Assembly (NCBI GenBank): GCA_900312665.1
Contig: ONZQ02000003.1
Location: 1,530,986-1,594,985, forward strand
DNA from: Cephalotrichum gorgonifer
Lineage: Eukaryota > Ascomycota > Sordariomycetes > Microascales > Microascaceae
Length of the DNA: 64,000 nt
Reading direction: 5' to 3'
A program made the translations under genes and the position numbers. The notes under the pieces were generated by a model, which was not told where the DNA came from, did not search any database, and saw only the letters and a list, made by a program, of their open reading frames with translations. Within the stretch, counting starts at the first letter, position 1. Each line of letters opens with the position of its first letter. This document shows, piece after piece, positions 1-11,581 of this stretch.

Positions 1-194
1 GGCTAATAGTCCTGGATTTACAAATAGACTTCTACTAACGTTACTACTACCGGCCTATACTCCCCGCCAAAGTGGTGCGGGATTTGCTGTCTAACAGCAA
101 CTGCAACTTTGTACTATTGTGGAGATTGGCTAACTGGTAGCGTCTCTGCACAGGCATACTAGACCCACCAACGAGTCGAAGAATACCAAGAATA

Positions 195-275
195 GGCACT
201 GTGCCAGAGTGGTTAATGGGTATGACTAGAAATCATATGGCTTCGGCCGCACAAGTTCGAATCTTGTCAGTGTCG
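195..275 (+). tRNA. tRNA-Ser (anticodon AGA), no intron
   Basis: The 5' acceptor strand GGCACTG pairs with CAGTGTC at 268-274 (one G-T pair) and is followed by discriminator G275. The anticodon arm has a TATGA/TCATA stem around the loop CTAGAAA, which gives anticodon AGA, serine. There is a long class II variable arm (GGCTTCGGCC region) and a T arm ACAAG/CTTGT around TTCGAAT. The D stem is CCA/TGG, still paired although it differs from the GCC/GGC I would expect, so it looks compensated rather than decayed. The internal A and B boxes are present. It lies about 440 nt outside the first cluster gene. Confidence 0.93.
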
Positions 276-716
276 AGCTATTCTTTTGCTTTTGCTAAGC
301 CCCAGTGATATACTTCACCCGACGCGTACTACACCTTCTGTCTCTGAGGTTGACCTTTTGGCACTGTGTATGGAAACATGAGCTGAATCTGCTTCTCGTG
401 CCTGTGCTCACAGGGTCTCTGTATCATCTCAAACCATCGACCAAGTCCTCCAGCGCTGCAAGTGATTTACATACTCTGATCAACAAGTAGAATATGAACC
501 GGGAGTTGAGATAGTCATTCGTCTAATCATAAAGCTTATTCTCATCTTTTCTTTGACCGCAACCGTGCGTCTTGCGTTTTCCTCTCCTTTCGGCTAAGCA
601 TAACCTTATAACTGGACATCCGCTCCTAGAACTAGAACCTGATGATCCCATATCACATTCTCTACATGGGCGGAAGTAACTTCTTGATGGCTTGGTCTGT
701 AACTAACCTAGCCCGG
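276..716. other. Intergenic, tRNA to first MFS gene
   Basis: No coding sequence or repeat that I can support. It contains the 3' flank of the MFS gene that ends at 717. Confidence 0.6.
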
Positions 717-2293
717 TCAAGCTAACCAGGATGCCCATAGTCCCTTGTCTCTCGCAAATCGCGCAAGCAATAGAACCATAAGACCGCCAAATATCTTCAT
801 GATCCCAACTGAGATTACGTCAGTCTAAAGGCCAACAGGGTGGGGGTCAGGGTGCGCAGCTATCGGGACTTACATATGGTAAAAGCATAGCCGACGCCGA
901 CCTTGTCGATCATGGGTATTATGCAGGCTGTGGCAGCAGCGCCAAAGACGTACTGGATGATGTATTTGCTACAGACCACCTCGGCCCGCAGATCCGGCAG
1001 AACCTCTTTCACACCATTAGCAACTCCGTGACGGAACACTAAGCGACCTTGTGGGGGAGTCTATCAAGCGTGACATTTACCGGCTGTATATGTATTGAGG
1101 CCGTTAAAGGCACCCATCAATCCCATTCCCACCCAAAACGCCATGACGATCGGTAGAGCTAGGCCGCCAAACTGCTTGTCCAGACACCACCCGTAGAGGA
1201 GAATGGAGACAGGCAAGACAATAAAAAACTGGACCAGGCCGCTGTTAAGCCTGTCCTTGGGCAGTCGAACACCGCCTCGCTTGGCGAGGTACTGTTTCGC
1301 CGTGCGGTCAGAGAAGCGGCCTCCAACCAGGCTGCCGACGACGAACCCGGCGGCAGGGGAGAGATAGAATAGACCGCCGATGAGAGGGGTTGTCAGGTGG
1401 AAGCGCGGATTGATGATGTGACGGACAGACGAGAGGAGTCCGTACTGGGTTAATGCGAGGAACCCGCACGTCAGGTCCGCGAGGATGACCTGTGGCCGCA
1501 TGAACAGTGTGAAGACCCTTAATGGGCTGAATCGCCGCTGGGCAACGGTGGAGCGAATGTCGGGTATGAAGCACAGAGTCAATATGAGACCGAGGCCGGA
1601 CTGTGCGGTCTGGAGCCAGTAGACTGATCTCCAAGAACTGAAGGTGATGATGATACCGCCAATGCACGGGCCTTGGTTTGCTGGTTAGTACAAGGGTATA
1701 GGGCAAGGAATATCAGCTTGGGGCCCGGACAACGACAACAATATACCTAGAGCGCCGCCAGCAACGCTGCCAACCATCATGCAGCCGACCGCCCTGCCGC
1801 GCACGAGGGGCTTGAAAATGTCTGCAATAATAGTCTGCCCAGAAACCATGAAGTATGCGCCTGTTAGCCCTGTCAACAGTCTCATAGCCGTAAATGTCGC
1901 AAAGTTATGCGAGACGGCAGTTCCGATGCTGGTAATGAACAGGAAGGCGATTGTTAGGCTATAGGCGATCCTCCTGGAGAACATGTCACTCAGGGGCGCC
2001 CAGATCATGGGAGACAGCCCCATGGCCAGCAGGACACCGGAGTTCGTGACATTGATGATCGCCGGGGTCGTGGAGAGCTCGGCCGAGATTTCGGGCGTCG
2101 CTATAAGAACCGAGGTACTCGTCGTGATCACCACAAAGCAGTTCCAGCTCACGATAAACAAAATCACGTATCTCCTCCATTTGGGCAGCTGTGATCTTTT
2201 GCCGTCACTGTCGTCTTCACGCCCCACGGAGATCGGAGTCATAGCTTCCGGGTCCGGGGCTGCGGCACCCTCGGACGAACTCGGCTTGACCAT
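717..2293 (-). CDS. MFS transporter, DHA1-type (12 helices), probable metabolite/drug exporter
   Basis: I splice four exons: 2293-1747, 1671-1081, 1038-874 and 808-717, giving 464 aa. The first intron join restores the family motif LGPCIGG followed by a WR step (SWRSVYW). The loop between helices 2 and 3 carries APLSDMFSRR, the MFS signature, and MRLLTGLTGAY is helix 4. The third exon and the last (ending KIFGGLMVLLLARFARDKG) supply the final helices, which are missing if one stops at the in-frame stop after residue 379. The start ATG at 2293 precedes a hydrophilic N-terminus of about 40 residues. Its stop is 1 kb past the end of the first PKS and it is transcribed the same way, so it probably belongs to the cluster as an exporter. 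The substrate is unknown. The family is certain; the last two exons are well supported by frame and splice sites. Confidence 0.85.
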
Positions 2294-3356
2294 ATTGGTC
2301 GTTAGTCACTTTGATAGCCGTGGATAATGGGTATAACGAGGCAGAGGTAGTCCAATGCATGGTATGGCCGTAACAATAGTAGTATCGTTCGTTTGGCACA
2401 TCGTCCCCGGGTTTACAGGTAAGAAAAAAAAAATCTTTTCTTCTTAAGTGCACGGCCGTCGGGGTAAGTAAGAGTCACAGCGGGGAGAATGCCGACGGAA
2501 CCGTCACTTCTCTCAGATCGTCACAAGATTCGCCGATTGTTCTCGAGTGGGTCGGTTGGCCCCTTCGAAAAAACTGTCGTCAAAGGGTGGGTGCCACTAG
2601 GCGACTTCCGCCCCACAGTTTGCGCCTTGACTTGCCCGAATCGGAGCCGGGTGTTGCTCCGAGGTGCTAACCAATGCCGACTTCGGTCCGGCGAGCGGAT
2701 GGCGTAGGTGACCCTCATTATCACCGCATTCGAGAGCCAGGGACCTTCTCCGGTTCACTCACTTCACTAGATCTGCTAAGGCCGTGTTTACTATTCCTCA
2801 GCGGGCTCTCCGAGTTGTGTTGAACAGCTCAAGACCCTGTACCAAAATCCTCGTCACATCTCATGATTTGGACCCGGAGTTGGACCCGAAGTCTGTCGCC
2901 GTATGCAGCCTCTCCAGTGCCGATTGGACCCGAAGTTGGACCCGAAGTTGGACCCAAAGTGCGTCGAATACATTCTCTCAGTGCCGCCAACCTCCTTAGT
3001 CACCTACCAATGCAAGTATGGCATGAACTTCAACTGGGGCAGTTGCACCATCCTTAAACTTGAAATTCTCAAACCAGCCACTTGTCATGTAAGCCGAATG
3101 GCTTTCGAGGTATTTTTATGGGGGAAACCACCTGCATCAGAGCATCAACTAATAGTTCCTCAATAATGAATACGAAATGCCATTTATTTAAAGAACAAAC
3201 GTTAACGAGCTAAAACAGAACAAAAAAACTTAAACCAAACTGTGGGAATGAAGGGTAGAGACTCGCAGGCCTTAGCCTCTCTACCAGTTAAGGACATGAG
3301 CTACCCCAGTACTCCTCTTCCATAAAAACCCCCTTAAATCTAAGAACAGAAAGCCT
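2294..3356. other. Intergenic, MFS start to PKS-1 stop
   Basis: This holds the promoter of the MFS gene and the 3' flank of PKS-1. The only structure seen is the 12-bp repeat annotated separately. No gene seen. Confidence 0.6.
2868..2959. repeat. 12-bp direct repeat, unit TTGGACCCGAAG
   Basis: Five copies in two blocks: 2868-2879 (one mismatch), 2880-2891, 2924-2935, 2936-2947 and 2948-2959 (one mismatch), with a 32-bp gap between blocks. All three + frames stay open through it, as expected for a unit divisible by three, but no family-like protein results. It is a small minisatellite between the MFS gene and PKS-1. Confidence 0.85.
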
Positions 3357-6300
3357 TCATGTACTCGCCGAGTTCCCATTCGCAAACAGAGCCGCAGTCA
3401 ACTTCGACTTCTCTATCAACTTCCGCGTGAGGTGTGTCAGCGACTGATTAGCCAACAGCTCCAGGATCGGGACCGTGATGTCCATCTCCTTGAATAGCCA
3501 GTTCCTCATCTCCACCGCCACGAGCGAGTCCATGCCATACTCATTGATCGACTTTGAGAAATCGATGTTCTCCACGGCCACCATGAGAAGCGACGACATC
3601 TTGTCGACAAACGCAGCACAGAACGCGGCGGTCGCCTCCTCTACCGAGGCCGCCTGGCGCAGCGCATCACGAGGCCGCGCCACCGCGGCCCCCTCGTCGC
3701 CTGCGGACTGCTTCGTCGCCTCGCCCGTCCTGCGGAACATGGCAAACGTATCGACGTCGTACTCGGGCAGCGCGCGGTCGGGGGAGTACGTCCTCAGGCC
3801 CGTGATGATCTGGGCCGAGACCGAGGAGCCGGCGATCATGGCGACCTTGAGGGCGGCGAGGAACTGCTTCTTGCTCATCGCCGAGACCCCGGATTCGTCA
3901 AGGCGCTTGGCGGTCTCCTCACTTTGCTCCGCGACGTAGCCGATCTCGTCGATCTTGCCCAGGTCAATGCTGACGGCTGGCAGGCCCAGCAAGCGGCGGT
4001 AGTGCGCAAAGGCATCTTGGAAGGTGCCTCCGGCCGAGTATGCGCCTTGGCTTGCGTTTCCGCGGACGCCTACGATGGACGATAGCATTATGAAAAAGTC
4101 CATGCCTTCTTGCGGCAGTAGGTGATGAAGGTTCCAGGTCCCCTGCACCTTGGGCGCGAGAACCTCGTTCCATTGTTGCAAAGTCATTCTGCCAAACAGC
4201 GTGTCCTTATCAAGGGGGTTAGTACAAATTTAACTTAACCATACCGAAGGAGATTACCATCAGGCGGAGGCAAGATACTTACACGCAACACCATTCCTCC
4301 GTGGACAAGGCCGCGGATTGGCGGCATATGCGCTTGGGCGTATGCCACCAAAGCCTTGACCTCGTCGGCCTTGCTCACATCGCAGGACAACGCAACAGCA
4401 TTGACCCCCTGGAGCTGGAGCTCCTCTATTAGGCTTTTGGCCTCTGGACTTCTGCCGCCACTCCTTGACGCCAGAATGAGATGCTTTGCACCAACAGACG
4501 CCATCCAGAGAGCCTGGGCCTGCCCAAGGCCACCAGAGCCTCCGACAAGCACGTACGATGCATCAGGGCGCAGGAACGCGTGGTTGCCTCTTCCCGGCAT
4601 GACCTTGACGACATCATCCGGCCGTGGCACCGCTACTAGCTTCCCGGTGTGGCGTCCGGTCTGCATCGTGCGGAGCGCGCTCTCCATTTCCGACATGGAG
4701 AAAGTGCTGTGCGGTAGAGAGACCTTCAGATCCCCTGATCCGACGAGCTTCAGAACCTCCTGAAGTGCAGGCATGATCATGGCGGGTCTCTCGTCCACGA
4801 TCATGAGTAGGTCGGCTACCACGAAGGTGATGTTATTCCGCAGAGGCGCCATCTCGAGGCGGGAGTTGACAAGGAAGTCATGCCTGCCTAGTTCTATAAA
4901 GCGGCCGAGAGGCGCCATGCAGCTCAGAGATTCGCGTATGAAGTCGCCCGAGAGGGAGTTCAGCACAATATCCACACCGGTTCCTCCGCTCACCCGACGA
5001 ATCCCTTCCCCGAACCCGGATCGTCGGCTGGAGAATATGTGGTCCGCCGGGATGCCGAAGCGGTTCATCAGGAGCTCTTTCTTCTCGTTCGTGCTGACCG
5101 TGGCGAAGACCTCGGCCCCGGCATAGAGGCAGACGTCGATGGCGGCGTGGCCCAGCCCACCGGCGGCAGCGTGGACTAGGACCTTGTCACCAGGTTGCAC
5201 ATGGGCGAGGTTGAAGAGGGAGTAATATGCCGTCGTGTACACGACCGGCAGCGAAGCGGCAGCTTCGAACGACAGCGCGTCTGGGAACTTGTGGGCGTGC
5301 GTGCGAGGCACGTGGGCGACGTTGGTGAGGAGGTCGTGGCCGAGCGCGACGACCCGGTCGCCGACCTGGAGATCGTGCACGTCTTTTCCGGTCGCGACCA
5401 CGACTCCGGCGGCCTCGAATCCCATGTGGCTGCTCTTGATTTGACCCATGGACGTCATGATGTCGTGGAAATTGAGACCCGAGGCCTTCACTTCGATGCG
5501 GACGAAGTCATCGGCCAGGGTCTCTTGGACATTCGGATCGTCATCGAAGTAGACAGTGTCCAGCAGGCCTGGAACTCGGAGCCGCGGAACCAGAGGCCGT
5601 CCTTCTTGGTGGTAGGGCTGCTCTGTGGGCGCCGGAGGCTGGGTCTCGACAGCAAAGTCCTTTCGAAACTTGTATTCGTCGACGACGCGAGGCGTGTAGA
5701 TGACGCCGTCTCTCTCCACGTAACTTACTTCAACGCTCTTGCCGGACTGCCTAGCACGGAAGGCCTCCTTCAGAACCCGCATGATCACGGCAGTGGTTTC
5801 CTCTGAGCTCCGGTCGCTACGTTCATGGAGGTCAAGACCTATGTGGGCACTCCCGCCGACCTCGGTCCGGAGACTGTTTGCGAGACCGACGAAGAGGCTG
5901 GTGTTGGGGTTGCTTGGGCTCATGCTTGCGCCTTCACTGATCCACAGGACGCCATCGCAGTCGCAGAGCAGCCTTTTTAGAGCCGTGAACTGCTCCTCGT
6001 TCGGGTCCTTGAGGATTGAACCGGCGAGCTCGGAGAGGACGACGAAGAACTGGCCACTTGCGTTCTTGACGCCCGCTAGAGTTGTCGAGTGCACGACGCT
6101 CCCCAGGCTCTCAAGTTCAGTTTTCATGACGCCTAATTGGACGCGATCGAGCCCGTCCTCCGCCACGAGTGTTACTTGCGGTGGGACCTGAAGCTCTGGT
6201 TCATCGGCCTGAGCGACCATGAAAGTTCCCTGACGGAGAGAGTCGTGCGGAATGGATCTCCAAAGGGCCAGATCTACTCCGGTGAACCCAGTATCCTTCA

Positions 6301-9300
6301 GCGACGCTGCCCATTGCTCCTCTGAGAGTAGCGGGCCGTTCACTCTGCCCTCTGGCAGGCCGGCCCACCAGCCGGGGAGCGTTCCCCAGACCAGGCCGAT
6401 GGAAAGCTTCTCTCCCGTGATCTCTGACAGAAGAAGTCTCCCTCCCGGCTTGAGCAGGCTCCTCACATGCTTCAGCGTTCGCTTGATCTCGGTCGTCGCA
6501 TGCAAGACGTTGTGAGCGATGACAACATCGAACTGCCCAACCTCGTACCCCTGCTGACTAGGCTCTACCTCGATGTCTAGTTTCCGGTATTGGATCAGGT
6601 GCGACCAGTCCTTGAACTTCTCCCTGGCCGCCTCGAAGAAGCCGCTTGAGATATCTGTGTAGACGTACTCAGTGAACCGCGGCGTCGTGCCGCCGGCGCC
6701 ACCCAGGACGTTTAGGACATGGCTGGTCATGCCTCCGGTGCCAGCACCGATCTCGAGGATGCGCAGATGCGGATTTTTGTGGCCGAGGTACTCGATGTAT
6801 GGCGGGCACACCTCGAGCGGCCCGTTTCCGGTGATGTTGTTCACGTAGAACTTTCCAAGTAGGCCATCCTCCATCATAACGGACAGCGGGGGGACAGAGC
6901 CCCGGAGAATGTCTACAAGGTTGGTGCCGATAGCAGCCAGGAGGCGGGCTTCATCGCTGACGCGGCTGCTTGCAAGCAGGAACTCGTCTCTTTCTGCCTT
7001 GGTTGCAGCTACCCACTGCGAAGTCGGGTAGTCGAACTCGTCATTCTTGACCATGGATGTAGTGCGGATCATCCAGTTCCACAACGCTTTGTGGTGATCT
7101 TCCACAATTTCGTCGAGCGACACGAGCTCAAGAGCATTCTCCGAGTAGTAGTACGCGGCTCTCTGGAGATCCAGACTTCTATCAACCTCCTCTGAGGGCA
7201 CAGTAAGGCTCGGATAAATCATCTCTGGTGCTGCAATAGGGAAGTTGACGTCTGGGTTCCAGACGACCTCGTGCATTGCATGCAGTGTGGAATCCTGCTC
7301 GCCTTCATCCAGCGCATCTCTGTCATGGGGAATATACTGGATTCCCTTGATCACGACAACAGGCCCGAGACTCTCATTCTGGCCGTCGAAGACAAGTGCG
7401 GTCCCTTCGCGCGTGACATTGTCCACTCTTGAGGTTCTCGTGCAGGCATTAAACTCATGGCCTGGCTCGGTGCTGAGTGAGCTCGAGACGAAGAGTTCGT
7501 TGATTCCGGTGAGAATGATTGCATGAGGCACCTTTCCGTCTTGGTCGGCATCGCACGGGAACACGGTGTGGAACAAGGCGTCAAGGGTTGTCGGGTGCAG
7601 GATGTGCGGATACTGGAACCCAGAAGGTTGGGTAGCGGCCGTATCGGCGATGGTGACAGTGGAAACGCACTCTCCAGCAGAGGCCCTTGCTGACTTCATG
7701 TTGGCGAATGTGGGACCATATTCCAGACCAAGGTCGGCCAGACTCTTGTATATGATTTGGGTGTCAACGTCATACTGGCAAGACTCTCGAAGCGATGTCA
7801 GCTCTGCTGCATAGAACGCCTGCTCCTCCCCGTCGTTCGTGAGCAAACTCTCGTCCTCCTTCGTTGCTGACTTCACGGTCGATATGAGACCTCGACAGTT
7901 CTCAACCCACATGCCGTTGCTGCTCAGAGACTGGACGCACCACTCGTCCCAAATCTTAGAGAGCGCCTTGACACTATCGTTCAGGGGCCGAAGAGAGATT
8001 TGAATCTCGATATCTGCCGAGCCCTCTGGGATGATTAGGGCTTGGCTGATGACGATGTTCCGGAGCTTGAAGCCAAGAACGCTGGCCCCATTGGCAGCCG
8101 CGCGACGGTTCGCCGCTTCTATCGCCATGCAGATATAGCCAGCTCCCGGATACACAATATTCGACTGAACAACATGATCCCTGACCCAAGGGATTTCGTC
8201 GTGACGGATCATGTTCCTCCATCTTGGTTCCAGCTCAGTCGAATCCACCGAGGGCGTCCCCAGGAGGTCAGCCCGGGGCTCAGACTTCAGGCGAAGTTGC
8301 TTGCTCGTCCTTGATTCTGCCCAGTAGCGCTTGGAGTGGTCCCAAGCAAAAGGTGGAAGGTCGACAAGCAGGTCTGGGGTTATGGTGGAGTTGGGGCGGT
8401 TTATGGCGGCGAAGCTGACTTCGTAACCTGCCTCGAAGAGAGAGCAAGCTAACTGCATCGTCGTCACAACTGCGTCTTTTCCACGGTAGAGAGCAGAAGT
8501 GTACGCAATCCCACTACCACTGAGCGTCGGGTCGAGCTTAATGATCTCCTTGATGGGCCCGGATAGGGCAGCGTGAGGCCCAATCTCGACGAGAGTGTCA
8601 ACATTGAGCCCTGCCGACGAGCTCCTCGGCTGGCGTTTGCCGCGGGAATCCAGGCAAAGAGCCTTCAAAGCTGATGCAAACTGCACAGTCGAGACCATGT
8701 TGTCGACCCAGTACTGGCTGCCAAGCTCGCTTCCGTCCAGCTTCTTGCCCCTGACCGAGGAATAGAAGTTGCACTTGTCTGCGGTAGTTGTGTTGACTTC
8801 CAGGCTGGAGAGCGCTGCCAGATATGCCTCCGCGACGACCTGCATATGGTGGGAGTGATAGGCTACCTCAACTCGCAGCTTCCGGTTGAACACGCCATCT
8901 TTCTGAAGAGCCACCTGCAATTCATCCACGGCCTGCGAGTCTCCAGCAATGGTAACACTCTGTGGGCTGTTGACACAAGCAACGGTGAGCTTCCCATGGG
9001 TGACCAGTGCAAAGCGCTCCTCTGCTTCTTGGGGAGTTAAGCTGGCAGCGATCATGGCTCCCTTCAGCTCAGGGTGCTCCGACTTGATCGACGCAGCGAG
9101 GATTCCGCGGTGGTAGGATACGAGCATGGCGCCCTCGTGGGTGATGGCTCCACAGCAATATGCGCCCGCGATCTCACCGCTCGAGTGGCCAACCACGGCG
9201 GACGGCCGGACACCGCATGTCTCTAGCAGGTCGACGAGTGCCACCTGAATAGCAGTGCAGACAGGCTGGGCTAGAGACGCGAGCCCAAGTTGAGAAGAGG

Positions 9301-11581
9301 CCTCGTCTTTGGTGAGCTCGTCAATCAGGGACCACGAAGCTCCCATTGCGTGTAGGAACTTCTGTGATCTCTGAAGGCTCTTGAGGAAAACGGGATATTG
9401 CGATATCAGCTCTCTCCCCATGGCGTACCACTGTGCTCCTTGTCCGGTAAATACGAAGCCTAGCCGTACTGTCTTCTTCGACTTGGAAAATTTGGCCGAT
9501 TCTGGCCGAAGAGCATCGTGTAGCTCTTCAAGGGTAGAGGCTAAGATGGACTTCCTCCAAGTGTGATGAGTGCGGCGCTCTGTCAACGTGTATGACAGAT
9601 CTTCCATGAAATTGCCCCCGGCATCTTCCGATATACGCCCTTCCAAGTAAGACTTTAGGCGGGCAACCTGCTGCTCCCCCATGGTCTCGTGAAAGGCAGA
9701 GAGGACGAACAGTTTGGGGATCTTGCAGCTCCCGCTGATGCCATTGGTGCCATTGGCCTCGTTGGTTCCGTTGGCACCATTGATACCATTGGTGTCGTGG
9801 ATATCACTAGTGCCATTGGCATCGTGGGTACCATTAGCACCATTGGTGGCATCGATTCCATTGGTAGCATTGGTGCCGTGGTTGCCGTTAGAACCGTTGA
9901 GGCCATTAGTACCATTGGCACCATTGACGCCGTTGGTGCCATTGACACCATTGGTACCATTGAGGCCATTGGCAGCGTTGAATCCGTTCGTGCCCTTCAG
10001 CTCGTTGACACTGGAAGCACCATAGACTCTTCTATACTTTCCAGCTAGGCCGCGTGATGCCATGTAACCTTCGGCATCCTCGAGGATAGCGTGGAAGTTG
10101 GAGCCCCCGAACCCGAAGTTGTTCAGAGACGCCCGTCGTGGCCCAGACACCGACCAGGGCTCCGCTGAAGTGGGAACCTTTAGCTTCCAGTCCCGTAGCG
10201 GGATATTGGCATTCGGCTTCTCGAAGTTGCAGTTGGGCACGATCGTGCGATGCTCCAACATGAGAACCGTCTTGATGAAGGCCGCGAGTCCACTGAGACC
10301 CTCAGTGTGGCCGATGTTGGTCTTGACTGATCCAATAATCAAGGGGTTATCGTGGGTGCGGCTCTCCGAGAATACGCTCGCGATTGCCCCGGCCTCGAGA
10401 GGGTCACCAGCCTGCGTCCCTGTACCGTGTGTTTCTATGTAAGAGGTTTCTGACGTGTCCAGCTCCGCTTCTGCGTACAGACGCCGGATCAGGCTCTCCT
10501 GAGCCAGCTTACTCGGTAGTGTGATTCCCATGGTCTTTCCGTCTTGGTTGGTCCCGATGTGCCGGATAACTGCCCGGATTGTGTTTCCGTCCCGTATTGC
10601 GGCGTCCAGAGGCTTGAGCATCACGCAAGCTGCGCCCTCGCCTCGCGCATAGCCGTTGGCGCGGTGGTCGAACGAGAAACACCGACCGTCGGGAGAGAGA
10701 AATCTCATGGCCGACATTGACGACCAGCACCGGGGATCAAGAATAACATTAGCCCCGCCAACAATAGCTTGATCGGAGTCTCCGTTAATCAGACTCTGGC
10801 ATGCGAGGTAGACGCCCCCCAGACTCGAGGAGCACGCTGTGTCGAGCATGACGCTTGGTCCTCTGAAGTCATAGAAGTATGACAATCTGTTGGCAAGGAG
10901 AGAGCCTCCGATGCCCGTGGGATAGTACATGGGCATAGTAAGCCCGGAGTCTTCCGCGGAGATTGCCTTGTAATCTGATGACAGAGACCCAACAAATACT
11001 GACGTGTTGCTACCAACAAGTCTGTCCGGACGTATTCCGGCTTTTGTGAGACCAGTATTAGCAAGTATGTCATATAATCCAAGAATCAGAGTATTCGATG
11101 GCACGAACCATTCTCCATTGCTTCGTAACATATTTCCAACAGCAACCTTTGTTGCGGGTCCAGAGCCTGCAAGCCGCTTTAGCATATTTACCCTTGTCAA
11201 GGCAGCCAGCACGGCCGGAGAGGGTGGCACAGTATCCTTACCGCTGCTTCAGCTGCTGTTATGTTGAAGAAGTGGGCATCAAACGCCCCCAAATCCTCCT
11301 TGACGAAGTAGCCACCGGGTGCATTGGTCTGTTGACAAGTATCAGAATCTTCACTCGATCACTCAGTCACTATGGGGCGGGCATCTTGGCAAACTTACTG
11401 CTCCGTGTCTACCTTGGTGAGGGTGATACCAGCCATCGGCGTTGAGTCTGTCCTTTGGCAGGGTGGACCATCCGTCTCGTCTCTCGGCACACATGGAAAA
11501 CAACTTCTCGGGCTCGACAGCGTCCCCAGAGAGCCGGCAGCCCATGCCGATGACGGCTATGGGAGTGATGGTCTTCCCCAT
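3357..11581 (-). CDS. Highly reducing type I polyketide synthase 1 (KS-AT-DH-cMeT-ER-KR-ACP)
   Basis: Five exons: 11581-11399, 11328-11242, 11166-11109, 11040-4283 and 4205-3357, giving 2644 aa. The small exons rebuild the KS start through ALDPQQRLLLE. Approximate domains: KS 1-440 (DTACSSS with Cys near 179, HGTGTQAGDPLE, NIGHTEG); Asn-Gly repeat linker 455-550; AT 585-900 (GHSSGE near 727); DH 1035-1330 (HVVQSNIVYP, HPTTLDALFH); cMeT 1490-1690 (EIGAGTGG); ER 1925-2240 (HAAAGGLGHAA); KR 2270-2450 (GGSGGLG); ACP 2545-2625 (GMDSLVAVE). The KR active site keeps Ser and Tyr, but the Asn expected four residues after Tyr is Gly (YSAGG). There is no thioesterase or C domain, so release needs a partner, probably the FSH1 hydrolase. 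It is divergent from P450-1. The third intron uses a weak donor, GTTCGT. The protein should make a reduced, C-methylated chain; the product is unknown. Confidence 0.93.
9714..10000 (-). repeat. Coding minisatellite, Asn-Gly-X repeats in PKS-1
   Basis: A degenerate 9-bp periodic repeat inside PKS-1 encodes about 90 residues dominated by N-G-T, N-G-V, N-G-A and N-G-L triplets, between the KS and AT domains (residues about 455-550). All frames are open because the period is a multiple of three, which produces spurious opposite-strand ORFs. It probably forms a flexible linker. Confidence 0.9.

Noticed and set aside
9689..10048. Open frames on the + strand rich in Ile/Gly or Pro/Leu/Val
   Set aside because: They are opposite-strand shadows of the Asn-Gly coding repeat in PKS-1; the period of nine leaves every frame open.
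4235..11230. PKS-1 as a single 2331-aa frame starting MPPSPAVLAA
   Set aside because: That start is intron read-through; the true KS N-terminus comes from three upstream exons in other frames.
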